64,000 nucleotides of DNA from Zoogloea sp041911615 (GCF_041911615.1 NZ_JAYROR010000001.1:1-64000); one strand, 5' to 3'. Positions 44,765 to 54,476 are shown, counted from the first letter of the stretch. Notes: generated by a model not told the origin, from the sequence alone. Made by a program: numbers and translations.

Positions 44765-46810
44765 TTACTGGATGACGATGGTCCGATAGCTCACCACATT
44801 GGCGGGCGTTGTCAGCTGGAGCGTGACGGTGCCAGTCACCGAAGAGCCGCTGCACTTGGTATCGATGAAGAGCGTATGGAAAGTCCCGCCCAGCGCGGAC
44901 GTATTCGGCACTTTATCGGGTACTACCGGCTTCGTGTAGGCGACGTCGATGGACGGCAACCACTGCAAGGTGTCGGTTATCGCGCTTATCGTCGTGCCTG
45001 CCGGCAACGGGTTGTTGTTCTCGTCGGCGACGCGGAAAGTGAAAGCCCCGGAGCAGCCCTGCGTATTGAAAGTACTGGGCGACAGCGATCCGATGTTGGC
45101 ACTCGAAAGCGTAATGACCGCAGTCCGGCGCACGTGCGCAGAACCCCACTGACCATCGCAGGTATTCGCTTTGTAAGGCGCATTGTAGTAGCGCCCGTCA
45201 GCCGGATAGGCGGGACACGCAGACGTGTTGGCCGCATTGAAGGCGATTTCGCGTTCCCCTGACTGCCATGCACCGTCTTCATTGTTGTCGATGAATGCGT
45301 CGCCCAGATCACGGAACGGCTCGTTTGCATCCCACGTATTGTTGGTGTTCAGGTCATCAAAGCTCTCTTCGCCCTGAGCATACGCAAGGACCGTCACCCG
45401 TCCATTCGACGGCCGGAAGTTCGCCGAGGTGAACTTCACCGAGCACGCACCATCGGTCGTATTGCACGAGGGCTGGACGCCAGCGCCTTCGCTGATGAAA
45501 TTGACCACGGTGCCGTTCGGGACGGGATTGCCCAGACGGTCATACGCATGCACGGTCAGGTCCGTCTGCTTTCCATCGATCAGCCAGCCTTCGATGTTGA
45601 AGGTATCGACCGCGAGCGAGAAACGATCCTGAGTGGGGCGTCCGGTGGAGATGGTCAGGTTCGGCGACAGGCTGCGGATCGCCGAATTTTCATCGAGCGT
45701 CGCGATGACCCAGACCGGCGTCGGCACAGTCCCCGCGGATACGGTCACGCCGACCAGGCCGGACGCGTCGGACGTGCCCTGAACGATGCCACTTGCCTGG
45801 CTGTTGAGCTTGATGCCACCAACGCGCGTCGACAAGTCGAAGTTCACCTTCTTCGACGCCATCGGCGCATTCTTGCCATCGACGACCTTGAAGGTCACCA
45901 CGGAATCGGAGGACAACCCATCCCCGCCGGTTCCTGCCAGCACGATGGAAGCCGGGGTCGCCGAAATGAAACTCACGTTCGAAGCCTGGGGCGGCGCAAC
46001 CGTGATGCGAACCTGCGCCGTCGTGCCCTGAATCGACGCGGTGATCGTATCGTCGCCAGCGCAGCCGTTGTCGGTATAGGTTGCGGTCGCCACGCCGTTG
46101 ACGGTCGCTACGGTGGGCGTGAGCGTGGCTTTGGCGGGCGTCGCGCTGGCGCAGGACGAGATGAAGGACACGACCTGGGTCTCGGAGGTCGTCACGCCAT
46201 TCAACAGGACTTTCACCGAGACGGACGTGCTGCCGTAGGCGCCGAGGGAAGCGCTTGCTGCCGCGAGGTTCTGGAGACTCAGCGTTCCGGGGCTGACGCT
46301 GTAGGCGGCGCTGCCGGTCACGATCGTCCCGTCGATATCGGCGGACACAGTAACCCGGCCGGCGCCCTCAGCGGTGACATTGGCCGCCAGAACGGTAATC
46401 GACGCGGTCCCGTCGCTGCCGGTCAGGCGCGTGCCGGAGGCAGGGTCGAGTACAGCCAGGGTGGGCGCCGAACTGGTGAACGTGACGAGCTTTCCGGACA
46501 GCAAGGCGCCGGTCGGCGAGGTCACGGTCGCAATCACCTTGAGCGGCTTGCCGGTGGTCAATGAGGTGCTCGCCTGGTTCGTCGTTGCATCGACGAGGGC
46601 CAGCGTAAGCGTCGGGGTCGCGGTGGTAGTCGTCCCCGAGCCTGAAGACCCCGAACCCGTACTCCCCGAACAGCTGATGTAGCCCCCCGGACAACCAGTG
46701 GAGCCACCACCCCCGCCGCCGCCACCGCAGCCTGCAATGGCAGACATGGCGATCACCACGACGGCGAAACGGATTTTCGAGAACAGCCTGAGGGCACCAA
46801 AGTCACTCAT
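44765..46810 (-). CDS. Ig-like (invasin-type) repeat lipoprotein between pilQ and aroK
   Basis: 681 residues; the start at 46810 has AAGGA 7 nt upstream. Lipoprotein signal with lipobox AIAGC directly followed by a run of glycines and a Ser/Gly/Thr-rich linker (residues about 25-65). Then several bacterial Ig-like (Big_1/invasin-type) repeats, recognisable by phrases such as GTASITVLAANVT, VNGVATATYTDNGCAGDDTITAS, ASGLVGVTVSAG and PVPNGTVVNFISEGAGVQ. It ends without a membrane anchor. It is likely an outer-membrane-attached surface or pilus-associated protein. It lies 26 nt downstream of pilQ on the same strand. I do not recognise a specific named family. Confidence 0.8.
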   Translation of the reverse strand: MSDFGALRLFSKIRFAVVVIAMSAIAGCGGGGGGGGSTGCPGGYISCSGSTGSGSSGSGTTTTATPTLTLALVDATTNQASTSLTTGKPLKVIATVTSPTGALLSGKLVTFTSSAPTLAVLDPASGTRLTGSDGTASITVLAANVTAEGAGRVTVSADIDGTIVTGSAAYSVSPGTLSLQNLAAASASLGAYGSTSVSVKVLLNGVTTSETQVVSFISSCASATPAKATLTPTVATVNGVATATYTDNGCAGDDTITASIQGTTAQVRITVAPPQASNVSFISATPASIVLAGTGGDGLSSDSVVTFKVVDGKNAPMASKKVNFDLSTRVGGIKLNSQASGIVQGTSDASGLVGVTVSAGTVPTPVWVIATLDENSAIRSLSPNLTISTGRPTQDRFSLAVDTFNIEGWLIDGKQTDLTVHAYDRLGNPVPNGTVVNFISEGAGVQPSCNTTDGACSVKFTSANFRPSNGRVTVLAYAQGEESFDDLNTNNTWDANEPFRDLGDAFIDNNEDGAWQSGEREIAFNAANTSACPAYPADGRYYNAPYKANTCDGQWGSAHVRRTAVITLSSANIGSLSPSTFNTQGCSGAFTFRVADENNNPLPAGTTISAITDTLQWLPSIDVAYTKPVVPDKVPNTSALGGTFHTLFIDTKCSGSSVTGTVTLQLTTPANVVSYRTIVIQ

Positions 46811-46836
46811 TCGGATTTCCTTTGCAGAACACGGCA

Positions 46837-49017
46837 TCAACGCAACCCGAGCTGATCGTTAATGATGCGGGGCGTGATGAAGACAAGCAGCTCGGTCTTG
46901 TTGTCCTTCCGTTCGTTGGTCCGGAAGAGATAGCCGAGCACGGGCACATCGCCAAGCAGCGGGATCTTTGTCGTGGTATTGGAAGTATCCTGAGTGTATA
47001 TACCACCAATCACGATCGTACCGCCATTTTCCACCACGACTTCTGTCTTGACGTGCTTGGTGTCGATGGGAACACCGGAGGTCAGCGACACGTCGAAGCG
47101 CGGCGAATCCTTGTTAACATCGAGCGCCATCATGATCTTGCCGTCCGGCGTGACCTGCGGCTTGACCTTCAGTGCGAGGTTCGCCTTGCGGAACGACACG
47201 CTCGTCGCGCCGGAACTGGTGGCCGAGTTATACGGAATTTCGACACCCTGCTCGATGATGGCTTCAGCCTTATCGGCGGTCATCACACGCGGACGGGAAA
47301 CGACCTTGCCCCGACCGTCGGCTTCGAGGGCGGAGACCTCGAGATCAATGTAGCGTGTCGCCGCGCTGTTCCATAGCGCCAGCGAGAAGGCTCCCGCCTG
47401 CTTGTTGTTGATCGTCGACGCCGGCAGATTGACCCCAAGGGCATCGTTGAAGTTCGGCATGGTGACGATCTGACCAGCCTGATAGCCGGTGTTCGACAAG
47501 TTACCGGTACCGAAGGTGTTGCGATAAACCTGCACGCCGCCGGTCGTGGTGCCCAGCACCCCGCCCGTCTTGCCGCCAAAACCAAGACGCACGCCCAGGT
47601 TTCGGGTGAAGGTGTCGGAAGCCTCGACGATCTGCGCCTCGATCAGCACCTGACGAACTTCGACGTCGATCTCGGCGATCAGGCGGCGCATCTCCTCGAG
47701 GCGTGACGGGATGTCGTTGACGAAAATCTTGTTGCTGCGCTCGTCGGGCACCACGCTGCCGCGCTTCGAGAGGACGGTCTGATCCTTGCTCTTGAGGAAC
47801 TCGGCGACGCTCTTGGCCTTGTGATAGTTGATCTGGAAGCTCTCGGTGCGCAGCGGTTCGAGATCGCCGATCTGGGCACGGGCTTCAAGGTCGAGCTTCT
47901 CGCGGGCGGCGAGTTCGTCGCGCGGGGCAATCCAGATCACATTGCCGTTCTTGCGCATGTCGAGACCGCGAGCCTGCAGGATGATGTCGAGCGCCTGATC
48001 CCACGGCACATCCTTCAACCGCAGGGTCAGATTACCCTGCACCGAATCGCTGGTGATGATGTTGAAGTTGGTGAAGTCTGCGATGACCTGCAGCACCGAC
48101 CGGACATCGATGTTCTGGAAGTTCAGCGACAGCTTCTCGCCACCGAAACGCCCCTTGCCGGCGCCCTGGATGAGCTTGTTCGGATCTTCGCGGACCGGCT
48201 TCACCTCGAGAACGAACTGATTGTCGCTCTGATAGGCGTTATGCTCCCACAAACCCTTCGGCGTGACGGTCATGCGGACGTTGCCACCCTGGGTCTGGGT
48301 CACCACGCTGGAGACCGGCGTACCAAAGTCGACCACGTCGAGCTTGCGACGAAGCTGCTCGGGCGCATCGGTCTTGAGGAAATCGACGATCAGGCTGGTG
48401 CCCTGCTGACGGATGTCGATACCCGCGTTGGCATCCGACAGATCGACGACAAGACGGCCCTCGCCATCCTTGCCACGACGGAAATTGATATCGCGAATGG
48501 AGTGGCGCTCACCCTGCGAGGCCAGCGCGGGCGCCGCGAACTGCGACGATTGGGCGACGACCATGCCGGTCGCCTCCTTGACCTGGGAGGTCGCCAGCGT
48601 GATCAAGACATCGTTGCCGTCGATTCGCGTGTCGTAGGGGTAGACGCGGGAGAGATTCAGGACCAGCCGGGTCCGGTCTCCAACCTGGACGACGTTGACG
48701 CTGCGCAGATCACCCGTGTTGAGCACCTGACTGTTACGCCCGAGGGCATTCGCCGTATCGGGAAAATCAAAGGCGATCCGCGCGGGATTGGCGACACTGA
48801 AACTGCCAGGCAATGCCGCCAACGGCTGAGCCAGCGTGAGCTTGAGAATGATGTTGCCGCCCTGCTCGGCGGCAATGATCTTCTCGATCCGGTTGGCGGC
48901 CTGCGCCGCCGCGCCAGGCGGGGTCTGCGCGATCGCAGCGGCGATCGGCGTCAGGCTGCCGAAACACGCCGCCAAAACCCATGCGCCAAGCTTGACGCCA
49001 GAGCGTCTCATTTTCAT
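46837..49017 (-). CDS. pilQ: Type IV pilus secretin PilQ
   Basis: 726 residues from ATG at 49017 with AGGAGG 8 nt upstream, overlapping the pilP stop by 4 nt. Signal peptide, then two AMIN domains (for example ANPARIAFDFPDTANALG), an STN/N0 domain (VRSVLQVIADFTNFNIITSDSVQG), an N1-type domain and the secretin core ending with VVENGGTIVIGGIYTQDTSN and PLLGDVPVLGYLFRTNERKDNKTELLVFITPRII. It forms the outer-membrane pore for the pilus fibre. It is the last of pilMNOPQ. Confidence 0.96.
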   Translation of the reverse strand: MKMRRSGVKLGAWVLAACFGSLTPIAAAIAQTPPGAAAQAANRIEKIIAAEQGGNIILKLTLAQPLAALPGSFSVANPARIAFDFPDTANALGRNSQVLNTGDLRSVNVVQVGDRTRLVLNLSRVYPYDTRIDGNDVLITLATSQVKEATGMVVAQSSQFAAPALASQGERHSIRDINFRRGKDGEGRLVVDLSDANAGIDIRQQGTSLIVDFLKTDAPEQLRRKLDVVDFGTPVSSVVTQTQGGNVRMTVTPKGLWEHNAYQSDNQFVLEVKPVREDPNKLIQGAGKGRFGGEKLSLNFQNIDVRSVLQVIADFTNFNIITSDSVQGNLTLRLKDVPWDQALDIILQARGLDMRKNGNVIWIAPRDELAAREKLDLEARAQIGDLEPLRTESFQINYHKAKSVAEFLKSKDQTVLSKRGSVVPDERSNKIFVNDIPSRLEEMRRLIAEIDVEVRQVLIEAQIVEASDTFTRNLGVRLGFGGKTGGVLGTTTGGVQVYRNTFGTGNLSNTGYQAGQIVTMPNFNDALGVNLPASTINNKQAGAFSLALWNSAATRYIDLEVSALEADGRGKVVSRPRVMTADKAEAIIEQGVEIPYNSATSSGATSVSFRKANLALKVKPQVTPDGKIMMALDVNKDSPRFDVSLTSGVPIDTKHVKTEVVVENGGTIVIGGIYTQDTSNTTTKIPLLGDVPVLGYLFRTNERKDNKTELLVFITPRIINDQLGLR

Positions 49018-49547
49018 TTCTTCCCCTCCTGAGGCGCCTGCTCTTGCAGTTGCAGCGTACTGATGCGTTCGGTCCATTCACCGTTGGCGTCTTCGACGAG
49101 TTCCTTCAAGGTAACCTCCGTCTCCGAGATGGCGGTGATCTGACCATAATTTTGTCCGAGATAATTGCCGACCTTGACCTGATGCAACGTCTTGTCGGCG
49201 ACGATGATGGCGTGGGACTGACCGCGCTTCATCAGCACCCCGACCATCTTCAACGATTCCAGCGGATAGGATTCCAGCGGCTCGCGACGCCGGTTGGCGT
49301 CCGGCACGAACTGGCCCGACTTCTTATCCGGCTCCAGTTTGGCGGCCCGGAAGGGGTCGACCTTGCCGGCCCCCTGGTAACTCACCGGCACCACCTCCTG
49401 AATCGGCGGCAGCGGCTTCAGATTGGGCTTGAACCCCTGGGAGTTCTCGTCCATCCACTTGCGCAGATCATCCTGCTCGTCACCGCAGCCCGACAGCAGC
49501 AGGACGGCAGCTACCGGCAGCAGCGCGGTCAATCGAACGATTCTCAT
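49014..49547 (-). CDS. pilP: Type IV pilus assembly lipoprotein PilP
   Basis: 177 residues with lipobox LLSGC (Cys about 21). The mature part has the PilP HR-type domain: KPLPPIQEVVPVSYQGAGKVDPFR, SLKMVGVLMKRGQSHAIIVADKTLHQVKVGNYLGQN. It links the inner-membrane PilMNO complex to PilQ. It overlaps pilO and pilQ by 4 nt each. Confidence 0.95.
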   Translation of the reverse strand: MRIVRLTALLPVAAVLLLSGCGDEQDDLRKWMDENSQGFKPNLKPLPPIQEVVPVSYQGAGKVDPFRAAKLEPDKKSGQFVPDANRRREPLESYPLESLKMVGVLMKRGQSHAIIVADKTLHQVKVGNYLGQNYGQITAISETEVTLKELVEDANGEWTERISTLQLQEQAPQEGKK

Positions 49548-50218
49548 TTGGCGGCCTTTTCCTTAGCCTTTTCCTTGCGCAGCTTGGCCACTTCCTCGTC
49601 GTCGAGATAGCGGTAGGTCACAGCCGTCGCATCGAACTTGAGGCTGCCCTCCTTCTGCGCCTCGATCGCGACGTCGTTGAGCGTGACGATCCGGGGCATC
49701 TGGGCAACATCGCTCACGAACTCGCCCAGATCGTGATAGCTGCCGACGACACGCACCGCGATCGGAAGCTCGGCGTAGAAATCCTTCATGCTTTCGGTGC
49801 CGGGCTTGAACAGCTCGAACTGCAACCCACGCCCGAGACCCGCCTGGTTGATGTCGGCGAGCAAGGACTCCATCTCCGAACGGTTGGGCAACTGCTTGAG
49901 CAAGGCGCCGAACTGGCGATCGATCTCGCTGAGCTGACGCTTGTATTCAGGCAGATTGACGGCCTGCTCCTTCTTGTCCCGCCATTCCTGCTTGAGATTG
50001 GTCTCTTCTGCGCGCTTGGTCTCGAGCTGCTCCCACTGGGCACTCCAGTCGAGCCACCAGCCACCCACGACGATGGCGAGGAAGACCGCCACCAGGAAAG
50101 CCACCCGCGGCGCCAGCGGCCACTGCCCGGGATCGTTGGGATCGAGCCCCCTGAAGTCACGCAGCAGGCTCTGGTAATCGAGATTGCGAAGCCCTTCCAT
50201 CGACAGCCTGGAACTCAT
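49544..50218 (-). CDS. pilO: Type IV pilus inner-membrane protein PilO
   Basis: 224 residues with one transmembrane helix (about residues 37-55, RVAFLVAVFLAIVVGGWWLDW), a coiled coil (residues 56-105) and a C-terminal ferredoxin-like domain (FELFKPGTESMKDFYAELPIAVRVVGSYHDLGEF). It forms the periplasmic PilN-PilO heterodimer. It overlaps its neighbours by 4 nt. Confidence 0.95.
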   Translation of the reverse strand: MSSRLSMEGLRNLDYQSLLRDFRGLDPNDPGQWPLAPRVAFLVAVFLAIVVGGWWLDWSAQWEQLETKRAEETNLKQEWRDKKEQAVNLPEYKRQLSEIDRQFGALLKQLPNRSEMESLLADINQAGLGRGLQFELFKPGTESMKDFYAELPIAVRVVGSYHDLGEFVSDVAQMPRIVTLNDVAIEAQKEGSLKFDATAVTYRYLDDEEVAKLRKEKAKEKAAK

Positions 50219-50838
50219 AGCGGCTTACCTCCCGCATTCGCGGCGCCGCCCACGACGACCGCCTTTCCTTTCTGCTTGCCCATGGGGTCTTCCGTCTTCG
50301 AACGCTCGATGCTGACGTTCAGACTGAATTCGCTGACCCGCCGGTTGTTGAGTGTCGCCGCCTTCACCTCGACCAGATCGGCGCGCTCCAGATTGGGGGA
50401 CGCCTCGAGGTTGCGCATCAGATTCGAGACCCGCGCGTTGGACTGGGCATAGCCCACGAGATTGATCCGCGACCCCGTCTGCTTAAGCGCGCGCAGATAG
50501 ACGCCCTCCGGCATCTGGTTGGCCAGCTCGTTGAAGATCTGCACGGTTTCGGTGCGATTGACCTGCAGGGATTCGATCACCTGCTTGCGCGACAGCAAGG
50601 CTTCGGCCTGCTCGCGCAGCCCTTTGATCTCGGCGATTTCCTTGTCGAGTTCGGCGATCTGCTCTTTCAGGAAGACGTTTTTCTCTTCCTGGCTCTCGAC
50701 GTAGCCCGCGATGACCGAATGCCCCACAAACCAGACGACCAGACCGGAGATCGCCGCCACCGCGGCAAGAAGCCAGAACTGCTGCCGACGCGCCTTGCGC
50801 TTTTCTTCCCGATGGGGAAGCAGGTTGATACGAATCAC
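50215..50838 (-). CDS. pilN: Type IV pilus inner-membrane protein PilN
   Basis: 207 residues. The start is GTG at 50838, because the conserved PilN N-terminus IRINLLPHRE follows directly and it overlaps the pilM stop (GTGA); no upstream sequence in the frame looks pilin-related. The cytoplasmic N-terminal peptide (binds PilM) is followed by a TM helix (FWLLAAVAAISGLVVWFVG), a coiled coil and a ferredoxin-like domain (GVYLRALKQTGSRINLVGYAQSNARVSNLM). It couples cytoplasmic PilM to PilO. Confidence 0.93.
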   Translation of the reverse strand: MIRINLLPHREEKRKARRQQFWLLAAVAAISGLVVWFVGHSVIAGYVESQEEKNVFLKEQIAELDKEIAEIKGLREQAEALLSRKQVIESLQVNRTETVQIFNELANQMPEGVYLRALKQTGSRINLVGYAQSNARVSNLMRNLEASPNLERADLVEVKAATLNNRRVSEFSLNVSIERSKTEDPMGKQKGKAVVVGGAANAGGKPL

Positions 50839-51911
50839 GAATCGAACCTCCGCAACGCGAGCCCGCAGGCCACCAACAGGGCCGGCGCATCGACAGCCAG
50901 ATTTTTGGGTCGGATCTTGGAACTCAGACTCATGCTCGCAAACGGATTGGCAACCTGCGTCTCGACCTGGGTACGGCCTGCCACGGTTTCGGCCAGCCCC
51001 GGAATGACTGCACAACCGCCGGCAAGCACGATGTGATCCACCTGGTTGAACTGGGTCGAGGTGAAGAAGAACTGCAGCGCCCGCGAAACCTCGAGCGCCA
51101 GCGAGTCCATGAAGGGGCGCAGCAGTTCGCTCTCGTAGCTCTCGGGCAGCGAACCGGTACGCTTGGTGCTTTCTGCCTCTTCGATCGACATGCCGAAGTG
51201 GCGCATGATGTCCTGGGTCAGGAGGAAACCGCCAAAGGCCTGCTCGCGCGCATAGACCTGCACGCCGTTGCGCAGCACCGAAACGTTCATCACGTTGGCG
51301 CCCGCATCGACCAGGGCAATGATCTTGTCCTCGCCGTGCCCCGGCAGCTGCGCCTGAACCAGTTCGAAGGCGGAGAGCGCCGCGTAGGATTCGACATCCA
51401 TCACCAACGCCTTGAGTCCGGCGGCTTCGGCCGCGGCCACCCGGTCGGCAACCTTTTCCTTGCGCGACGCGGCGATCAGCACTTCGTCCTCGTCCGCACC
51501 GGATGCAGCCGGGCCGATGACCTGGAAATCGAGATTCACTTCGTCGAGGGCAAACGGGATGTACTGATTGGCCTCGGACTCGACCTGGACCTCGAGTTCC
51601 TGGTCGCGCAAGCCGGCAGGCAGGATGATCTTCTTGGTGATCACCGCCGAGGCAGGTAGCGCCATCGCGACAAACTTGGTGGTGGTGCCCAGCCGGCGCC
51701 AGCTGCGGCGAATCGCCTCCGCCACCGCATCGAAATTGGCGATGTTGCCGTCGGACACGGCCTCGCGGGGCAGGGCCTCGATCGCGTAGCGCTCGACCCG
51801 ATACCCGCCCCCGGAAACAGCCGACAACTCGACCATCTTGACCGACGACGACGAGATGTCGACGCCAATCAGCGGACGCGCCCTGGGGCTGAGAAAGGAT
51901 AGGTCGATCAC
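50835..51911 (-). CDS. pilM: Type IV pilus actin-like protein PilM
   Basis: 358 residues from GTG at 51911 with AGGA 7 nt upstream. Actin/FtsA-like ATPase fold: LIGVDISSSSVKMVEL (phosphate 1), ALVDAGANVMNVSVL (phosphate 2) and HIVLAGGCAVIPGLAETV (adenosine). It is the cytoplasmic ring component that binds the PilN N-terminus. First gene of pilMNOPQ, divergent from mrcA, with a 176-bp shared promoter region. Confidence 0.95.
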   Translation of the reverse strand: MIDLSFLSPRARPLIGVDISSSSVKMVELSAVSGGGYRVERYAIEALPREAVSDGNIANFDAVAEAIRRSWRRLGTTTKFVAMALPASAVITKKIILPAGLRDQELEVQVESEANQYIPFALDEVNLDFQVIGPAASGADEDEVLIAASRKEKVADRVAAAEAAGLKALVMDVESYAALSAFELVQAQLPGHGEDKIIALVDAGANVMNVSVLRNGVQVYAREQAFGGFLLTQDIMRHFGMSIEEAESTKRTGSLPESYESELLRPFMDSLALEVSRALQFFFTSTQFNQVDHIVLAGGCAVIPGLAETVAGRTQVETQVANPFASMSLSSKIRPKNLAVDAPALLVACGLALRRFDS

Positions 51912-52049
51912 AAAAAAGTCCTGAAAATTCTTTATGTTAGACGCAATTACAACAATCTACATGAAATCCTAACAACAACCATGACAGGTGTAAAGCAAGT
52001 CCCTGTTAAACACCGCATCGCCACACGGGCGGCAAACGGGTCGTACTCG

Positions 52050-52055
52050 TATAAT
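52050..52055 (+). promoter_or_regulatory. -10 like element upstream of mrcA
   Basis: A perfect TATAAT lies 32 nt before the mrcA start in an otherwise GC-rich stretch. I see no good -35 hexamer 16-18 bp upstream, so promoter use is uncertain. The same intergenic region (51912-52087) must also hold the divergent pilM promoter. Confidence 0.4.
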
Positions 52056-52087
52056 GCGGCACTTCGAACTTGCCTCCTGCTCCTGCC

Positions 52088-54439
52088 ATGCGCTGGGTCC
52101 TCTACCCCCTTGCCGTTCTTCTCGGCCTCGTTGCCGTCGGCGTTGCGATCGTCGCCATCGCCGTCGCCTTCGCCTGGCCCACGCTCCCCTCGCTGGAAGC
52201 CCTGACCGACTACCACCCGAAGATTCCGCTGCGGGTCTATACCGCCGACGGCGCCCTGATCGGCGAGTACGGCGAGGAGCGCCGCGCCGTCGTGCACATC
52301 CAGGACGTGCCCCCGGTACTCAAGCACGCCATCCTCGCCGCCGAGGACGACCGCTTCTACCAGCACTCCGGCGTCGACTTCCTCGGCATCCTGCGCGCCG
52401 CCGGCGCCAACCTCGCCACCGGCGGCAAGCGCCAGGGCGCCTCGACGATCACCATGCAGGTGGCGCGCAACTTCTTCCTGACCCGCGAGAAGACGATCTC
52501 CCGCAAGCTGTACGAAATCCTCCTGGCCTTCAAAATCGAGCAGAACCTGACCAAGGACCAGATTCTCGAGGTGTATATCAACCAGATCTTCCTTGGCCGG
52601 CGCGCCTACGGCTTCGCCGTCGCGTCGCAGACTTACTTCAACAAGCCGCTGCGCGACCTAACCATCGCCGAAGCCGCGATGCTCGCCGGTCTCCCCAAGG
52701 CGCCGTCGGCCTACAATCCGATCGTCAATCCCAAGCGCGCCGCGCTGCGCCAGCAATACGTGCTGCGCCGGATGACCGAACTCGGCTTCATCACCCCGGC
52801 CGAACAGCAGCAGGCGATCGACACTCCGCTCAAGGTCGCCACCGGCAGCACGAGCAGCAGCACCGCCGATTTCGGCAGCGGCGCCGACTACGTCGCCGAG
52901 ATGGCGCGCCAGATCGCCTACGAGCAATACCGCGAAGAAGCCTACACCCGCGGCATCAAGGTCATCACCACGATCAACAAGGCCGAACAGGACGCCGCTT
53001 ACCGCGCCCTGCGCCGCGGCATCATGGATTACGACCGCCGCCACGGCTACCGCGGCGCCGAGAGCTACATCGACCCGGCGCGCACCAACCCCGAACAGAC
53101 CGAGTCGCTCGACGAACTCCTGGCCGACACGCCCGATTACGACGACATGCTGGCCGCGATCGTCACCAAGGTGGGCGGCGGCGTGGTCACGGTCTACCGC
53201 TACGGCGAAACCATCAGGATCAGCGGCGAAGGCGTGCGCTTTGCATCCGCCATGCTCGGCGACAAGGCGCCACCCAACAAGCGTATCCGCCCCGGCGCCG
53301 TGATCCGCATCACGCGCGCAGACAACCACTGGGAGATCACCCAGCTACCCGAAGTGGAAGGCGCGCTCGCCGCCGCCGACCCCCGCACAGGCGCCATTCG
53401 GGCGCTGGTCGGCGGCTTCGACTTCAATCGCAACAAGTTCAACCACGTCACCCAGGCATGGCGCCAGCCGGGCTCCAGCTTCAAGCCCTTCATCTACTCC
53501 GCCGCCTTCGAGAAGGGTTACGGCCCCAACAGCGTGGTGGATGACTCCCCCCTGTCCTTCCCCGCCGGCGAGACCGGCAGCCAGGCCTGGGAACCCAAGA
53601 ACTACGACGGTCGCTACGACGGCCCGATCTCGCTGCGCACCGCGCTGGCCCGCTCCAAGAACATGGTGTCGATCCGCCTGCTCAAGTCGATCGGCCCGCG
53701 CTATGGCCAGGACTACATCACCAAGTTCGGCTTCGACGCCGAACGCCACCCGCCCTATCTCACCATGGCCCTCGGTGCCGGCTCGGTCACCCCCTGGCAG
53801 ATGCTGCGCGGCTACGCGGTGTTCGCCAACGGCGGCTACCGGATCGAACCGTATCTCGTGAAGGAAATCCGCGACGAGGCCGGCAACGTGCTCGCCCGCG
53901 TAGACCCACCGGTGGCCGGAGAAACCGCCGAACGGGCCATCGACGAGCGCAACGCCTACCTGATGGATTCGATCATGAAGGACGTGGTGCGCCGCGGCAC
54001 CGCCACCAAGGCGCTGGCGCTCAAGCGCGGCGACCTCGCCGGCAAGACCGGCACCACCAACGAGTACGTGGACGCCTGGTTCTGCGGCTACCAACCCACC
54101 GTGGTGGCCGTCGCCTGGATCGGTTTCGACCAGCCGAAGAAGCTCGGCAGCGGCGAAACCGGTGGCGCCGCTGCCCTGCCGATGTGGATCAACTACATGC
54201 GCAAGGCCCTCGAGGGCGTCCCCGAATCCTACCCGACCGCACCGGCGGGCCTGATCCGCGTCCAACCCGCAGGCAGCCCCACCGAAGAGATGATCTACAA
54301 GGAAAATCTCCCGGCCGTGCCGCCCGAAGCGCCGCACGAACCCGCCAGCAACACCCCGGCGGACGAAGCACCGACCCCGGCCGCCGCACCGGCAGCGCCG
54401 GCCGCAGCCGCGCCGCCGGCGCCACCGCCCGCCGACTGA
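52088..54439 (+). CDS. mrcA: Penicillin-binding protein 1A (peptidoglycan glycosyltransferase/transpeptidase)
   Basis: 783 residues from ATG at 52088 (MRWVLYPLAV); an in-frame TTG six codons earlier is possible. Membrane anchor (5-30), then GT51 glycosyltransferase domain with EDDRFYQHSGVD and GASTITMQVARNFFL. Transpeptidase domain with SxxK motif SSFK (catalytic Ser), SKN and KTGTT. The C-terminal tail is Pro/Ala-rich. It polymerises and crosslinks peptidoglycan. PBP1A genes divergent from pilMNOPQ are a common arrangement in proteobacteria. Confidence 0.94.
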   Translation: MRWVLYPLAVLLGLVAVGVAIVAIAVAFAWPTLPSLEALTDYHPKIPLRVYTADGALIGEYGEERRAVVHIQDVPPVLKHAILAAEDDRFYQHSGVDFLGILRAAGANLATGGKRQGASTITMQVARNFFLTREKTISRKLYEILLAFKIEQNLTKDQILEVYINQIFLGRRAYGFAVASQTYFNKPLRDLTIAEAAMLAGLPKAPSAYNPIVNPKRAALRQQYVLRRMTELGFITPAEQQQAIDTPLKVATGSTSSSTADFGSGADYVAEMARQIAYEQYREEAYTRGIKVITTINKAEQDAAYRALRRGIMDYDRRHGYRGAESYIDPARTNPEQTESLDELLADTPDYDDMLAAIVTKVGGGVVTVYRYGETIRISGEGVRFASAMLGDKAPPNKRIRPGAVIRITRADNHWEITQLPEVEGALAAADPRTGAIRALVGGFDFNRNKFNHVTQAWRQPGSSFKPFIYSAAFEKGYGPNSVVDDSPLSFPAGETGSQAWEPKNYDGRYDGPISLRTALARSKNMVSIRLLKSIGPRYGQDYITKFGFDAERHPPYLTMALGAGSVTPWQMLRGYAVFANGGYRIEPYLVKEIRDEAGNVLARVDPPVAGETAERAIDERNAYLMDSIMKDVVRRGTATKALALKRGDLAGKTGTTNEYVDAWFCGYQPTVVAVAWIGFDQPKKLGSGETGGAAALPMWINYMRKALEGVPESYPTAPAGLIRVQPAGSPTEEMIYKENLPAVPPEAPHEPASNTPADEAPTPAAAPAAPAAAAPPAPPPAD

Positions 54440-54447
54440 AACGCCGC

Positions 54448-54476
54448 AGCCGGTCAGCCCGCCAGGCTGACCGGCT
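54448..54476. terminator. Perfect hairpin at the mrcA/cyaY convergent junction
   Basis: AGCCGGTCAGCC and its exact complement GGCTGACCGGCT (12 bp, 5-nt loop) lie 8 nt past the mrcA stop and reach into the last codons of convergent cyaY (stop 54454). There is no T-run on either strand, so intrinsic termination would be weak; it may instead protect mRNA 3' ends. Confidence 0.45.
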
